A stretch of 64,000 nt of DNA from Planctomycetaceae bacterium (GCA_016794985.1 JAEUIQ010000036.1:95119-159118); one strand, 5' to 3'. Shown: positions 27,553 to 36,969, counted from the first letter of the stretch. Numbers and translations are program-made. The notes: generated by a model from the sequence alone, not told the origin.

Positions 27553-28206
27553 ATGAAAAGATTTGTTGTTCTAAAAGTACTGGCATTGCTGATGGTAGTT
27601 GGCGTGTCTGGAAAGTCGCATGGCGGATTAGTATCAATCAATTTTGATACGGACGCAAATTGGACAGGTTCTGGAGCGTTGACCTCATATTCAAGCGGAC
27701 ACGTTTACTCTGAAAGTGGGTTCGTTTTCACTGGTGGTCCTGCTTTGCGGCAAACCACGAATACCCAAGATGGTGTTGTAAGTGCACTGGGTACGTATGG
27801 GTGGCGTCTGCAGGACAATCCGGCGACTTGGACCACTACTTATCAGACTGTGTCGAGTGATAAGTCAGTCATTCAGAGTTTTCAATTCGATGTTAGGCGA
27901 TGGGATAGTAGTCCAAGCCCGAGTTGGGCTGTGTCTTATTCGATAAATTCCGGAACGAGTTGGTTGTCTGCATGGACGGTCGATAATACGACTTTGGGTA
28001 ATTCCTCCAATTGGAGGACTTTTTCGTTTACCCTTCCTTCCCCTGTTACCGTCTCTAATGGACAATTTAGGATTCGTTTTGTTCGGTCTAGTGGCGAGAG
28101 ATTGATGGTGGATAATTTTTCGCTTAGCGCCGTTCCTGAACCATCTGCCTTGCTGCTGGTTGGCTCGATCTTTGGTGCTAGTTTCTTGCGTCGACGGCGT
28201 GCTTAG
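27553..28206 (+). CDS. PEP-CTERM surface protein
   Basis: ATG 27553 is chosen because GGAGG at 27542-27546 is 6 bp upstream of it; the ATG at 27547 touches the ribosome site. The signal peptide MKRFVVLKVLALLMVVGVSG is followed by a beta-rich region with VSINFDTDANWTGSG, SFQFDVRRWDSS and FRIRFVRSSGERLMVDNF, like jelly-roll carbohydrate-binding-type domains. The C-terminus VPEPSALLLVGSIFGASFL plus RRRRA is the PEP-CTERM exosortase signal. 217 residues. The second such protein within 3 kb, likely exported to the same matrix. A terminator follows 31 bp after the stop. Confidence 0.88.
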   Translation: MKRFVVLKVLALLMVVGVSGKSHGGLVSINFDTDANWTGSGALTSYSSGHVYSESGFVFTGGPALRQTTNTQDGVVSALGTYGWRLQDNPATWTTTYQTVSSDKSVIQSFQFDVRRWDSSPSPSWAVSYSINSGTSWLSAWTVDNTTLGNSSNWRTFSFTLPSPVTVSNGQFRIRFVRSSGERLMVDNFSLSAVPEPSALLLVGSIFGASFLRRRRA

Positions 28207-28237
28207 TTTGACTTTTGCGTGCGGCAAAATGTTCAAG

Positions 28238-28275
28238 CCCCAGGATTTTCACGTTGGTGGATCCTGGGGTTTTTT
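28238..28275 (+). terminator. Intrinsic terminator of second PEP-CTERM gene
   Basis: Stem CCCCAGGAT / ATCCTGGGG (28238-28246, 28261-28269), 14-base loop, then six T. Confidence 0.93.
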
Positions 28276-28692
28276 GTTTTGGGTTGGACGATTGTTAAGC
28301 TCGCATTATGACGTTATCAAAAACAAGGCGATCATTCCGAAGGCGTCCTGCCCAGTATCTCGTGGCTTAGAATACTTAAGTTTATAGATTTGGCCCGGGA
28401 GCATGGAACATTGCGTTTCGGATGGGTCTGGCCTTCTGACGTAAGCCAATAACTTTTTGCTGCGGCCCACTCGCATCGTCACCCGAGGCAACTGGAATCG
28501 CCGTGCCCTAGATTGGGATTTATTTGGTTTCCCCAAACCAATCACTTGATCCTAGAAATCCAATTGCCGAACCATTCTTGAATCGACCAATCCAAAAGAA
28601 CTTATTGGCAAATCCTGGCAGATCTAATTCGAACGTCGCTTTGCGGATGTGTCGCTGCTCCGCGGCTTTTTTGGATCTTGTTTTCGCCGCAT

Positions 28693-28742
28693 GGTCCTTC
28701 GGTTGACACCGACGGCTAGAACGTGCCGCCGGTCCGCGACAT
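28693..28742. repeat. Repeat family D copy
   Basis: CCTTCGGTTGACACCGACGG, then CTAGAACGTGCCGCCGGTCC. Same layout as 27055 and 29954. Confidence 0.75.
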
Positions 28743-28952
28743 TCCCGCGTCGAGGGCGGTCCCCTACTGTTGGCCGAGCCATATTCGCAGAGCATCGCTG
28801 GGTCTTGGATGGTGAATTCACGGTACCAACTGCTTCCAATACTCTCAGTGTATGAATTCGAACTGAGCAACCGCCACCGAATTGAAGTTGACCTCTCAAG
28901 TTGAGGCGTGGTTCGGTTGGCAGCCGAATGTGGCAGCGAACCACCTGAGAAC

Positions 28953-29540
28953 TTAATAATAGAAATTCAAGGAGAAGAAGTGGAAGCGCCGATCGTCCGA
29001 GCCTGGGTCGTCCCATTCTTGGTTCAAGTAGCCAAACTCGATCCTGGATCTTTGGGAATCGTTCGGCCACCATGCTAGGCCGGCGAAGGTTCGATTTTGT
29101 TCAAAACCGGTTTCCGCGCCCCAGCCCCGATCGCGGGAATCCACGTATCGCTCGTCCCAGGCAACTAAACGTGGCCCAGAAGCACCAAATAGGCTTCTCT
29201 CCCGCCATGTATTTCGTCGCAACCGCCAACTCAAATCGTCGACCGTCGCATGAAACACACGCGTGCGAGTGGGTGATTCCGCCCAACCTTTACGCCAATC
29301 TTCGTTTGATCCCTGTGGGTCGGATTCAATCCTCAAATCGGGAGCGTGGGATTCCCAAAGTCCAGGCTCCTGGCGCGGCAATTCTCTGAGGCCGGGTAGT
29401 TCTGTCTGAGCTCTGGGTGTCTGGGCCAACAATTGCAAAGAGCCAAAGCACAGCGAGAAATATAGCGCTGTGAATAATCCGTAGGAAAACCTAGATTTCG
29501 AAACGATCCAAGATGGCAAAAACATCTTTCTTGAGAACAT
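28953..29540 (-). CDS. Probable outer-membrane beta-barrel protein, DUF2490-like
   Basis: 195 residues. ATG 29540 has GGAG just upstream. A signal peptide is likely (FSYGLFTALYFSLCFGSLQLLA, cut before QT). The C-terminal third carries GFEQNRTFAGLAWW, RIEFGYLNQEWDD and the end FHFFSLNFYY. The order G-F-x-Q-N-R, G-Y-L-N-Q and a final aromatic strand matches the DUF2490 beta-barrel family, where the last aromatic residue is the BAM recognition signal. The full family is usually longer, so this may be a shortened barrel. Its role is unknown. It is isolated between repeats with no operon partner. Confidence 0.6.
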   Translation of the reverse strand: MFSRKMFLPSWIVSKSRFSYGLFTALYFSLCFGSLQLLAQTPRAQTELPGLRELPRQEPGLWESHAPDLRIESDPQGSNEDWRKGWAESPTRTRVFHATVDDLSWRLRRNTWRERSLFGASGPRLVAWDERYVDSRDRGWGAETGFEQNRTFAGLAWWPNDSQRSRIEFGYLNQEWDDPGSDDRRFHFFSLNFYY

Positions 29541-29754
29541 GACTCCTGATCACCCGCCGTACGTATGTTTCTTTCCCATCGGTCAGAATTGCAACCGGGA
29601 ATAGATTTTCTGGTCAACCAAAGAGTTCGTTACTTTAAGCGAGAATCCAGCCCCTTGTAGGTGTCGGTTGCTAGCAGAGTTGGGAGTCGTAAGGGTGAAG
29701 GGTGAAGGCGAATGGAGCAAAGGCGCGGATTGGGAAAAGGATCGCCGTTGAATT

Positions 29755-29870
29755 TGGATAGCCGTGAAACGGCGACAAGTATTTAGCCACGAGTGTAAAC
29801 CCGTGGTTTCGGGATGCCCAACGGAGGTGAAGGGTCGTGGAACGGCGATACATGGAGCGAGGGCCCATGT
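29755..29870. repeat. Palindromic repeat family C, two units
   Basis: GCCGTGAAACGGCGACAAG at 29761 and GTCGTGGAACGGCGATACA at 29834, 73 bp apart. GAGTGTAAACCCGTGG and a GGATGCCCAACGGAGGTGAA word lie between them, in the same order as at 24085-24285. Confidence 0.75.
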
Positions 29871-29953
29871 GGCCGTGATCAAGTGTTTGCGTGCAAGATC
29901 GCGGTCGATTATGGGGCGCCGCTTCGCGGCTTTGCGATGGAGGTCGCCACGTA

Positions 29954-30003
29954 ACCCGTCGGTTGACACCGAGGGCTAGAACGTGTCGCCGCTCCGCGGC
30001 TTG
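29954..30003. repeat. Repeat family D copy
   Basis: CCCGTCGGTTGACACCGAGG, then CTAGAACGTGTCGCCGCTCC and GCGGC. The GCCGC/GCGGC end forms a hairpin. Confidence 0.75.
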
Positions 30004-30102
30004 GGACTTGGGCGAAGCGATATGAAATCTGAGATCTCAAATCTGAAATCACAAATCACAAATCTGAGCGACGAAAGCCGTTGATTCTATTTTTCCATCT
30101 CG

Positions 30103-30144
30103 AAAAAAGAACGGGCGCGTTTGTGGGAGAGCAAACGCGCCCGT
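30103..30144 (-). terminator. Intrinsic terminator of sigma factor gene
   Basis: A perfect 12-bp stem, ACGGGCGCGTTT / AAACGCGCCCGT, with a 10-base loop. On the minus strand it is followed by TCTTTTTTCG. It lies about 155 bp downstream of the sigma gene. Confidence 0.9.
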
Positions 30145-30300
30145 TGGAGACAACCTGGCTCGACTCAACCGAGCGATGGGTTGTTGTACGTCTGTCGAAA
30201 GTTCAATACGACCGTCCATGCATCAGGATGCGGGGAACCCACCGTTGCCTCCCACTGCGAGCGGCTTGGCAGGACGGGTGCTCGAGCGATGCCCAAACAA

Positions 30301-31920
30301 CTAGGCCGTCTCGGCGGTTGTGCTTTCTAGCACCGGCTCAGGCCCGTCCAAGAATCCAACTAAGGTCTTGGAGCGGTATGGTTGTTGCAGCTTGCGTACC
30401 GCCTTGGATTCAATCTGCCGGACTCGCTCGCGGGTGACCGAGAAAATCCGCCCCACTTCTTCCAAGGTGTAGCTGTATCCATCTGCCAGACCGTACCGCA
30501 GTTTTAGAATTTCGCGTTCGCGATAATTCAAATGTTCCATCGCTTGCTCGATGCGAATCTTGAGGGCATTGCGATTGGTTTCGGCCAATGGATCGGTATC
30601 GGCTTGATCTTCCAGGAATTCGCCGTAGAAGCTGTCATCGTCTCCGATAGGTTGATCCAGCGACAATGGTTGGCGGGCCATCTTGATGACCACTCGAGCT
30701 TCTTCCAAGTTGATGTTCGCTCGCATCGCGATTTCTTCGACCGCTGGTTCACGACCAAGTTCATGAACCAGATCTCGCATCACGGCTCGGACCTTGCTCA
30801 TCGTGTCGATCATGTGGACCGGTACGCGAATGGTGCGACTTTGATCGGCAATTGCCCGTGTGATGGCCTGCCGTATCCACCAAGTGGCATAGGTAGAGAA
30901 CTTGTACCCACGAGCGTGTTCGAACTTGTCGACAGCACGCATCAAGCCCGTATTGCCTTCCTGGATCAGGTCGAGAAAATTCAAGCCACGATTGCGGTAC
31001 TTTTTGGCGATCGAGACGACCAATCGCAAGTTACTGGCGGAAAGCACGCGCTTGGCCGCATCGTGTTCGTCCTGCAAACGCTTGACCTTATCGATTCGTC
31101 GCTGCAAGTTCCGGGGGCTTTCGCCGGTTTGCTTCAACAGATACCGCAGGTGCAGGCGGACTTTTTCTGGGGTCCGAGTGCCAAAATACAGAGACGGATC
31201 GTTGTCTCGCAACATGCGATGCATGGTCTGCATCTGTTCGTTGATCCGACACAGTTGATCAAAGATCGGTAACAAGCGATTGATTCGCAGGTTCATTTCT
31301 TCGATCAACCGAACGGCTTTATGTCGTCGGCGGCAAAGTCGGTGCCACAACGACTTGCGAAGATGGGGACAGACCCCGCGTTTTCCGGCGGCTCGCCAAT
31401 CCCGTTTGTTTTGCAGCAAAATGTTCTTGAGTGTCGCGAGATTCGGCCCCAATCGCTTCATGATTCGGGCTTTCTCAGCCGTGTTCGTCACTGACACCTC
31501 AATCGTGCGGTCCAGACGAAGTTCGCTCTTGTGGACCTTCTTCAAGAGATGGTACGCGCCTTCGATCAAGTAATCGGAGGCTAGAATTTGGTTGCGGTAC
31601 CGAATTCGAGTTCGCTCGATTTCCCGGGCCACCACAACTTCTTCCCGGCGATCCAATAGCGGGATTCGCCCCATCTGCACCAGATACATCCGGATCGGAT
31701 CATCCAGCGCTTCGCCAGCGTCCTCGATGTCGTAGCTAGTGACATCTTCCTCGTCGATCTCTTCTTCAATATTCGCCGCCGCAGCCAAAGTACTCAATTC
31801 GTCGTCGTCGGACTGACCAAGAGATTTGACGAGCACCGGCGGCATGACGGGTTCGGTTAATAGCGTATCTTCTAATTCAAAACTGTCGGTGTTGTCGTCG
31901 TTACGGCGTTTCTTTGCCAT
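30301..31920 (-). CDS. rpoD: Primary RNA polymerase sigma factor (sigma-70 group 1)
   Basis: 539 residues. The acidic N-terminus (1-65) replaces a full region 1.1. Region 1.2 is [17 protein letters not shown] (74-90). A ~180-residue non-conserved region (110-290) follows. Region 2 is [20 protein letters not shown] to [15 protein letters not shown] (294-356), with the -10-melting aromatic residues. Region 3 includes [14 protein letters not shown] (364-377). Region 4 ends [17 protein letters not shown] (496-512), the -35-reading helix-turn-helix. All regions of a housekeeping sigma are present and it is far too long for an alternative sigma. It may be one of several RpoD paralogues in the genome. 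The gene is monocistronic, with its own terminator. Confidence 0.93.
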   Translation of the reverse strand: MAKKRRNDDNTDSFELEDTLLTEPVMPPVLVKSLGQSDDDELSTLAAAANIEEEIDEEDVTSYDIEDAGEALDDPIRMYLVQMGRIPLLDRREEVVVAREIERTRIRYRNQILASDYLIEGAYHLLKKVHKSELRLDRTIEVSVTNTAEKARIMKRLGPNLATLKNILLQNKRDWRAAGKRGVCPHLRKSLWHRLCRRRHKAVRLIEEMNLRINRLLPIFDQLCRINEQMQTMHRMLRDNDPSLYFGTRTPEKVRLHLRYLLKQTGESPRNLQRRIDKVKRLQDEHDAAKRVLSASNLRLVVSIAKKYRNRGLNFLDLIQEGNTGLMRAVDKFEHARGYKFSTYATWWIRQAITRAIADQSRTIRVPVHMIDTMSKVRAVMRDLVHELGREPAVEEIAMRANINLEEARVVIKMARQPLSLDQPIGDDDSFYGEFLEDQADTDPLAETNRNALKIRIEQAMEHLNYREREILKLRYGLADGYSYTLEEVGRIFSVTRERVRQIESKAVRKLQQPYRSKTLVGFLDGPEPVLESTTAETA

Positions 31921-32362
31921 CTATGCTTTTCTCCCGAAGCAACGAATGGTGTGGTGGGCCACAAAAAGTGGTAAGAACCGCAGGCAGGCAGGAGAACCAA
32001 GCGTTGTTCGCCTCATGGTGTGGGTCGGGCGAGCTTCGTTTGATTCCAATCCTGCGATTCTTGTTGCCTTTCTACTCAGCAATTGCCGGGCCAAAACCAG
32101 AAACAGGCGTTTATTTCTGATGAAATCAGTGTTTTTGCCGAGAATTACTCTAGTTTTGTGTCTGGACTTCAATTATCCGCCCGTCGAGTTCGGAAATCAA
32201 ATGCTGTCTTAATTCGACACTTGATCGCGAAATTAAACACTCGATTTTCCCGGTCAGGCCTGTTACCTCCACACATGATCGCTGCGATTGCGGTATACTT
32301 GGGACCACAAGAATCGATTGATTCGCGTAGAACCGGGCAAAACTACCAGAGCCAAACCTTTG
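31921..32362. promoter_or_regulatory. Divergent promoter region of rpoD and a membrane-protein gene
   Basis: About 440 bp between divergent genes. A TATACT -10-like word occurs at 32294, roughly 64 bp before the rightward start, without a good -35 at 17 bp. Nothing else was recognised. Confidence 0.35.
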
Positions 32363-33085
32363 ATGGCCACAACACCAGAAACACCGAAAAGTCGCGTCTC
32401 CGGTCGTTCGCCGTCGTCTGCCAGGCCCGCTCGTGCGGGAGTTTGGTTGGGCGTGCGACGAGTGACGTTATTGCTGGCGATTTTCGGGGGATTTTGGCTG
32501 TTTTCCCGCGTCCCGACGCTCTTGGATCAAATGGGATTCAGCTTAGTTCCGGTTGCGGGATGGGTCGAATTGGAAGGGGGAGTAACCGAATCTTCCCGTT
32601 TGGTTTTTGTCCCCCTGGAGCGAAACTTGGAGTTCGATTTGCAGGCCATCTCCGTTGCCACCGTCAAAAAGAATGGACGATTCGTTCTGGAGACTCTCGA
32701 CGGGAAGCCCGGGGCCGTTAGGGGCCGACACTTGGTATTTCTGCTGCCGACGCCCGACCCGCCACCGGAAGGCGATGATCCGGTAAGCTCCCCCAAATCG
32801 ACTGGGTCGGGAGAACCCGGCCAGGAGCCAAAACCTGATGCTTGGCGAAATGCGAGCGATCTGTTAGGATTTTGGGTCATGCCGGTTCCGGTGAAGGCGG
32901 AAGTCTCCGTCCCGTTTTTCGGAACCAAGTCCATGAGAATTGAATTTAAGCAATCAGAGCAACTCAACAATCAGAATGACGTATCAATCAGAGCGATTTG
33001 GGGTGAAGGACTAGAACGACCAGTTGCCGAACTGGTGGACCGCGCGGTTTTTATCATGAGAACGACGGATGAGCACAATTCTTGA
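32363..33085 (+). CDS. Hypothetical membrane-anchored protein
   Basis: 240 residues from ATG 32363 (MATTPETPKSRV). A basic N-terminus leads to one membrane span near residues 33-55 (TLLLAIFGGFWLFS). The rest is predicted outside, beginning with a beta-rich segment VAGWVELEGGVTESSRLVFVPLE and then KKNGRFVLETLDGKPG. This resembles the carboxypeptidase-regulatory or transthyretin-like domains that planctomycetes often place in surface proteins. A Pro/Gly/Asp-rich linker (PTPDPPPEGDD) follows. No catalytic motif. It probably forms a two-gene unit with the overlapping next gene. Confidence 0.6.
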   Translation: MATTPETPKSRVSGRSPSSARPARAGVWLGVRRVTLLLAIFGGFWLFSRVPTLLDQMGFSLVPVAGWVELEGGVTESSRLVFVPLERNLEFDLQAISVATVKKNGRFVLETLDGKPGAVRGRHLVFLLPTPDPPPEGDDPVSSPKSTGSGEPGQEPKPDAWRNASDLLGFWVMPVPVKAEVSVPFFGTKSMRIEFKQSEQLNNQNDVSIRAIWGEGLERPVAELVDRAVFIMRTTDEHNS

Positions 33086-33362
33086 AGATCAGATTTCCAA
33101 TGAAGTTGGGCGGGACGAACACCGGTCGGAGGCCGAGTTTGACAGAGACTGCAATTCGACATTCGATGCGGTTGCCAGTCCCGACGACTTGAAGTCGCCC
33201 TCCTTGTCGAGTAGTGCCAAGTCGTTTCGAGCCGAGTTGCCTTGGTGGCATCCCACGAGTCGGCTGGATTGGTTTAGCAAATACACGATTCGCTCGGTCG
33301 TTTTGATGCTTTCTTTTTTGGCTTTTGGGTTGGTTGTGAGCAGCCTGCTTCTGTCTTGGTAG
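33069..33362 (+). CDS. Hypothetical small membrane protein
   Basis: 97 residues from ATG 33069, overlapping the previous gene by 17 bp. The first 65 residues are polar and acidic. A single membrane span, SVVLMLSFLAFGLVVSSLLLSW, ends the protein, so it is tail-anchored. No domain is recognised. The overlap and shared direction suggest translational coupling. It could be a chance frame, but the clean C-terminal anchor argues for a real gene. Confidence 0.5.
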   Translation: MSTILEDQISNEVGRDEHRSEAEFDRDCNSTFDAVASPDDLKSPSLSSSAKSFRAELPWWHPTSRLDWFSKYTIRSVVLMLSFLAFGLVVSSLLLSW

Positions 33363-34295
33363 CTGATTCGAGGTCTGAACGGGCCGCGGATGAGCGAGAA
33401 ATGATTCTTGGATTTGGCTAGAGGCGGACACCTTTCCGCCGGCCAATATCGGTGCCGCCTGTCTGGGCTGTGGATAGGGTGGATCTCGTTGAGTTTGGGG
33501 TTTCAATTAAGGGCCCATTTTGCCTCGGGTTAACGTACAAAACTCCCGAGAGAATTCGTTGCCCCACGGATATGCAAACCCATGATTTATTGGGATCGTC
33601 GTGACGTTTCCAGCTGCACAAAACAGAATTCTTTAACTTGAAACTGGGTTGTTGTGCCGGCCTTCCAGGCCTTCGATGGTCAATGGGAAACCCGAACCGG
33701 TGGCTTGCGCCGACCGGCAAGGGTTGTTTCGGCCCATTCGGGCCTTGGTGGATATCAGCTACTTTGAACACCTAATGACCGCGCGGGGCCATTCAACAGT
33801 CGCCCATTCGGGCCTTGGTGAATATCAGCTTCTTTGAACACCTAATGACCGCGCGGGGCCATTCAACAGTCGCCCATTCGGGCCTTGGTGAATCGCAACT
33901 TCGATGAACACCCTAGGAACGCGCGGGGCCATTCAACAGTCGCCCATTCGGGCCTTGGTGAATCGCAGCTTCGATGAACACCCTAGGAACGCGTGGAGCA
34001 ATTCAACAGTCGCCCCATTCGGGCCTTGGTGGATATCAGCTTCTTTGAACACCTAATGACCGCGCGGGGCCATTCAGCCGTCGGTCATTAGGGCCTTGGT
34101 GGATATCAGCTTCTTTGAACACCTAATGACCGCGCGGGGCCATTCAACAGTCGCTGGCTCGATTCTGCTGGCTCGATTCATGTCCGTGTTCGAGTTGGCG
34201 CTGGAATCAACTCACTTCGAACGCGTGGGGTAACCCCGTGGAACCCGTTTGCGCCCGGGTTCGATTCGTGAAACGAGCTGGCTCAAGCAACACCA
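33363..34295. other. Long spacer dominated by a repeat array
   Basis: 930 bp without a supported gene. The centre is the array at 33650-34152. The flanks (33363-33640 and 34160-34295) show nothing recognisable. Confidence 0.55.
33650..34152. repeat. Array: two 73-bp-family units followed by six 70-bp units
   Basis: At 33651 GTTGTGCCGGCCTTCCAGG and then ACCGGTGGCTTGCGCCGAC match the array near 5250. From 33731 a different unit begins: GCCCATTCGGGCCTTGGTG, then ATATCAGCTTCTTTGAACAC, CTAATGACCGCGCGGGGCC and ATTCAACAGTC. It recurs at about 33802, 33872, 33942, 34012 and 34083, a period of 70-71 bp. Middle units carry the variant CTTCGATGAACACCCTAGG. The last two units restore the first variant, which suggests duplication of blocks. 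Confidence 0.88.
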
Positions 34296-35852
34296 TTAAG
34301 GGACCGCAAAGATGATCATCCCGTCGCTCAATTCGGCCGTGACGATATTGATCGCCATCGGCGATTGTTTGGCGGTGGCGTCCACCGTCAACAAAACCGG
34401 GACCGCTTCCCCAACACTACCAATCACGCGAGTCGCACCGGCTTCGAGAAAGCTTCGGCACCAACCTTGCTGTTCGCCATCGCGCAACCGCAGGGCATCA
34501 CCAGGAACCAAATGATAGGCAATCGCTCCCGGTTTGAACTTGCAGCAGTCGATGTACTTGCCCAAGGAATACCAGCCCAAATAGACCAAAGCATCAGGGC
34601 ACTCGCCCGATTGATACAACTTTGCTGTCGACTCAACTTGGACGTTTAAACCCCCAATGGTCTTTAGTTGTTCGCTGACCGCCTTCAGCCAGTTTTCGGT
34701 TTGCACGAGAAGCGGGTCGCCCGATTGAATTCCTCTTAAGTCGAGGTAGGCATTTCCTTTGATTTCGGTAAGTGCCTCGGCTTCGCGAGTCCGATCGATC
34801 AGTTGTTTTGCAACCGCCGCAGTCGGTCCATCGATTCGCGAAACTCGGAGCGTGCGGAATGCGTTGCGAAGCGGTGAGCCGTCAAATGCCGGGTTCAAGA
34901 AATTTGGGACGATCCCAATTCGACGATACTCGCCCCAGAACAACAATCCCAATTCGCTGTCGAGACTGGCCATCGAGTCATTCATCTGAACCAAATCCAT
35001 TTGACGCTGCAACCAAGTCAGCACGTCTAGCAAACCGCCACCCTGTTCCAAAAGGGCAATCATGGTTGCTTCTCGTTCGAAAGTGGCCGGCATTCGTTCG
35101 AGATACTGGATTGTCTGAGTTAAAATTTCGCTGCGGCCGCGCAAGTATTGCAATTGTTGCTGCATGTTTGCCAAGGCGTCTCCCTCGGCGTTCTGTAATT
35201 GTTGTTGCAGACTGTTCATGAACGGAAACAAGCCCGCAACCGCTTGAACTTGGTTCTGCAATTGGGCGCTGGCAGCCGGTTGGTCGGCCGCAGGTTTGGC
35301 AGCGACTCCTTTTTGGGCGGCCTCGATTTGCTGCTGAAATACTTGTCGCAAGTCTGCTAAATTGATTGGCAATTGCACGGCAGCTGGTTCTTGGCCGCTC
35401 AATTCGCCCAACGTCTTCAGGGCGAGGTTCAGGCGGCGGACACCATCGTCCATCGATTTTTGATAGTACGCTTCCCACTGCTTTAATTCGCGATCATCTT
35501 CCCAAGCGGCAACCGCCAACGGTGTTCCATAAACGAGGACGACGTCGGTGACCTTGTTTTCGGGATCAAGACCTTGAATGCGGGTCGAAAGTTGCCCGCG
35601 AATTTGGTCTTCCCAAGCGGATCGTGAGAGGGTTACGCCAGCCGGGAACTCGACTTCGAGAATTCGATCGGTGGGAAAACTACGGAACTGGCAGTAAGCC
35701 TCAGCTACTTCCCGAGAATCGGGATTGTTGGCAGCTGCAACAACAACGACTCGCTCCGCCGTAAGCTGACCGGCGACTGGGCGGCTCGCACAAGCTCCCC
35801 ACAACACAAACGTCAAAACCAACCATTGGCCAATCAAGATACCGCTACGCAT
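34296..35852 (-). CDS. TIGR03790-family secreted protein
   Basis: 518 residues with a signal peptide ending near VAGQ. The stretch ERVVVVAAANNPDSREVAEAYCQFR followed by IPxxRILEVEFP-like (FPTDRILEVEFP) marks the TIGR03790 family. DVVLVYGTPLAVA follows, and near the C-terminus are YLGWYSLGKY, AIAYHL and SFLEAGATRVIGSVGEA. The order recalls caspase/gingipain-like folds, where a C-terminal loop around ATxVxGxxxE forms the active centre, but no His-Cys dyad can be named with certainty. The middle 180 residues (Gln-rich, QQQLQNAEGDALANMQQQLQ) are coiled-coil. Function unknown; likely exported. Confidence 0.75.
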   Translation of the reverse strand: MRSGILIGQWLVLTFVLWGACASRPVAGQLTAERVVVVAAANNPDSREVAEAYCQFRSFPTDRILEVEFPAGVTLSRSAWEDQIRGQLSTRIQGLDPENKVTDVVLVYGTPLAVAAWEDDRELKQWEAYYQKSMDDGVRRLNLALKTLGELSGQEPAAVQLPINLADLRQVFQQQIEAAQKGVAAKPAADQPAASAQLQNQVQAVAGLFPFMNSLQQQLQNAEGDALANMQQQLQYLRGRSEILTQTIQYLERMPATFEREATMIALLEQGGGLLDVLTWLQRQMDLVQMNDSMASLDSELGLLFWGEYRRIGIVPNFLNPAFDGSPLRNAFRTLRVSRIDGPTAAVAKQLIDRTREAEALTEIKGNAYLDLRGIQSGDPLLVQTENWLKAVSEQLKTIGGLNVQVESTAKLYQSGECPDALVYLGWYSLGKYIDCCKFKPGAIAYHLVPGDALRLRDGEQQGWCRSFLEAGATRVIGSVGEAVPVLLTVDATAKQSPMAINIVTAELSDGMIIFAVP

Positions 35853-36078
35853 GTTATCAATCGCTCCCGAAACTTACCCTGGATAACCGACCCTGTGTCC
35901 TACTGATCAAATTACGAAACCCGAGACCGGCAAGCGACGAATTTGCCATTTTGGGGTCCTTGGTGCCTTGTTCGGTGAGACCGCGGTTTGCCTGTGGCAG
36001 GATTCGCGTTTACGCAACGCTCGGTAACACCAAATTTGGCAAAGCACCTCGATGCAAGTATACGATGGTAACTGATCC

Positions 36079-36969
36079 TTAAATAGCGGCCAAAGCACCT
36101 TCGTCAATTTCCATCGAAACGCCTTGTTCGAGGTATCGCAAATAAATCAGGAATCGAGTGGTGCCGGCGCGACGGAGTACAAAACCTTCGAATCCTTTGA
36201 AGGGTCCGGATTTGACAATCACCGGATCTCCTTGAGTCAACTTCTGTTCCGGGGTCATGGGAACGCCGGATTGCAAGGCCCGATTGATCTGCCACAAGTC
36301 TCGCACCAAAAAATCCGGCTGACGAATTGGTTTGGACGCAAGGATGCAGTTGGTGGTCAGGGCCAAGCGTCGATCGTCGTCTGTGCCGCGGAGGAACACA
36401 TAGTTGGTGAACAACGGCAAGTAGCTACTGCGCATGCGGCCTTGCGGCGACCGACTTCTTTTCTCGATCATTGGGCAATAGAAAGCCACCCCGCGACCCG
36501 CGAGATGACGCATTAAGACTTTTTCCTGTCGGCTATGTGTGTACAGACACCACCAACCAATGGCTGACGCATCAAACTCGGAATAATCGTCCCAATCGCC
36601 CGACCAAAACGTCAGTGGCTTTGGTGCAGCGGGTTGGCCCAAGTACTCGGCAAAATAACCAAACGTACCCAGATCGTGAGATGCGAATTCTGGCCGGTCG
36701 CCAACTCGTCCCTTCACCTCGTCGAAAGTTTCCTGTCCAGACGAATCAACGAGGCCATGGTCGCGCTCGAATGAAGGCTCCCGATCATGAACTTGAACGG
36801 GAGCTGACCCGTTGCTCGGCGAGGAAACTTGATCAGAAGTAGCGTGTTCGATGGCTGATGGTTGGTCATGTACCCGATCTAGACTGGCACGGGCCCGCTC
36901 GAGCGACTCGAACTCGGTCTGCATTAGATCCGGAGGATACTGATCGAGTTCACGTTTCAAGATTGGCAT
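36079..36969 (-). CDS. Specialised NusG paralogue (RfaH/UpxY/LoaP-like antiterminator)
   Basis: 296 residues. Residues 138-240 form an NGN domain: WCLYTHSRQEKVLMRHL, VAFYCPMIEKRSRSP and SYLPLFTNYVFLRG. A KOW domain follows from 246 (GDPVIVKSGPFKGFEGFV). The pattern with C-P/K-R and PLFxxYVFL is that of RfaH/UpxY paralogues, not housekeeping NusG. Such proteins bind RNA polymerase and allow read-through of long polysaccharide operons. The first 135 residues are a low-complexity polar extension, unusual for the family. It stands alone, 15 kb from the glycan locus. A half repeat abuts its start codon. Confidence 0.85.
   Translation of the reverse strand: MPILKRELDQYPPDLMQTEFESLERARASLDRVHDQPSAIEHATSDQVSSPSNGSAPVQVHDREPSFERDHGLVDSSGQETFDEVKGRVGDRPEFASHDLGTFGYFAEYLGQPAAPKPLTFWSGDWDDYSEFDASAIGWWCLYTHSRQEKVLMRHLAGRGVAFYCPMIEKRSRSPQGRMRSSYLPLFTNYVFLRGTDDDRRLALTTNCILASKPIRQPDFLVRDLWQINRALQSGVPMTPEQKLTQGDPVIVKSGPFKGFEGFVLRRAGTTRFLIYLRYLEQGVSMEIDEGALAAI

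Larger units (their letters stand above)
28207..28952. other. Convergent spacer after second PEP-CTERM gene
   Basis: It holds the terminator at 28238-28275 and a family D repeat at 28693. The rest is AT-richer DNA. On the minus strand around 28520-28650 a frame reads plausibly (KATFELDLPGFANKFFWIG) but has no start near it. It may be a gene remnant. Confidence 0.45.
29541..30300. other. Repeat-rich spacer before sigma factor gene
   Basis: Contains a family C pair (29755-29870), a family D copy (29954-30003), a run of AAATCTGAGATCTCAAATCTG-like words (30020-30066) and the sigma-factor terminator. No gene is supported. Confidence 0.6.

Noticed and set aside
28520..28870. Minus-strand reading frame between the second PEP-CTERM gene and the DUF2490-like gene
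   Set aside because: Part of it crosses a family D repeat, there is no start codon near the plausible segment, and no family is recognised. At most it is a gene remnant.
34190..34280. tRNA-like GGTTCGATTC words near the end of the repeat array
   Set aside because: No cloverleaf could be folded around them and no acceptor stem or anticodon arm is visible.
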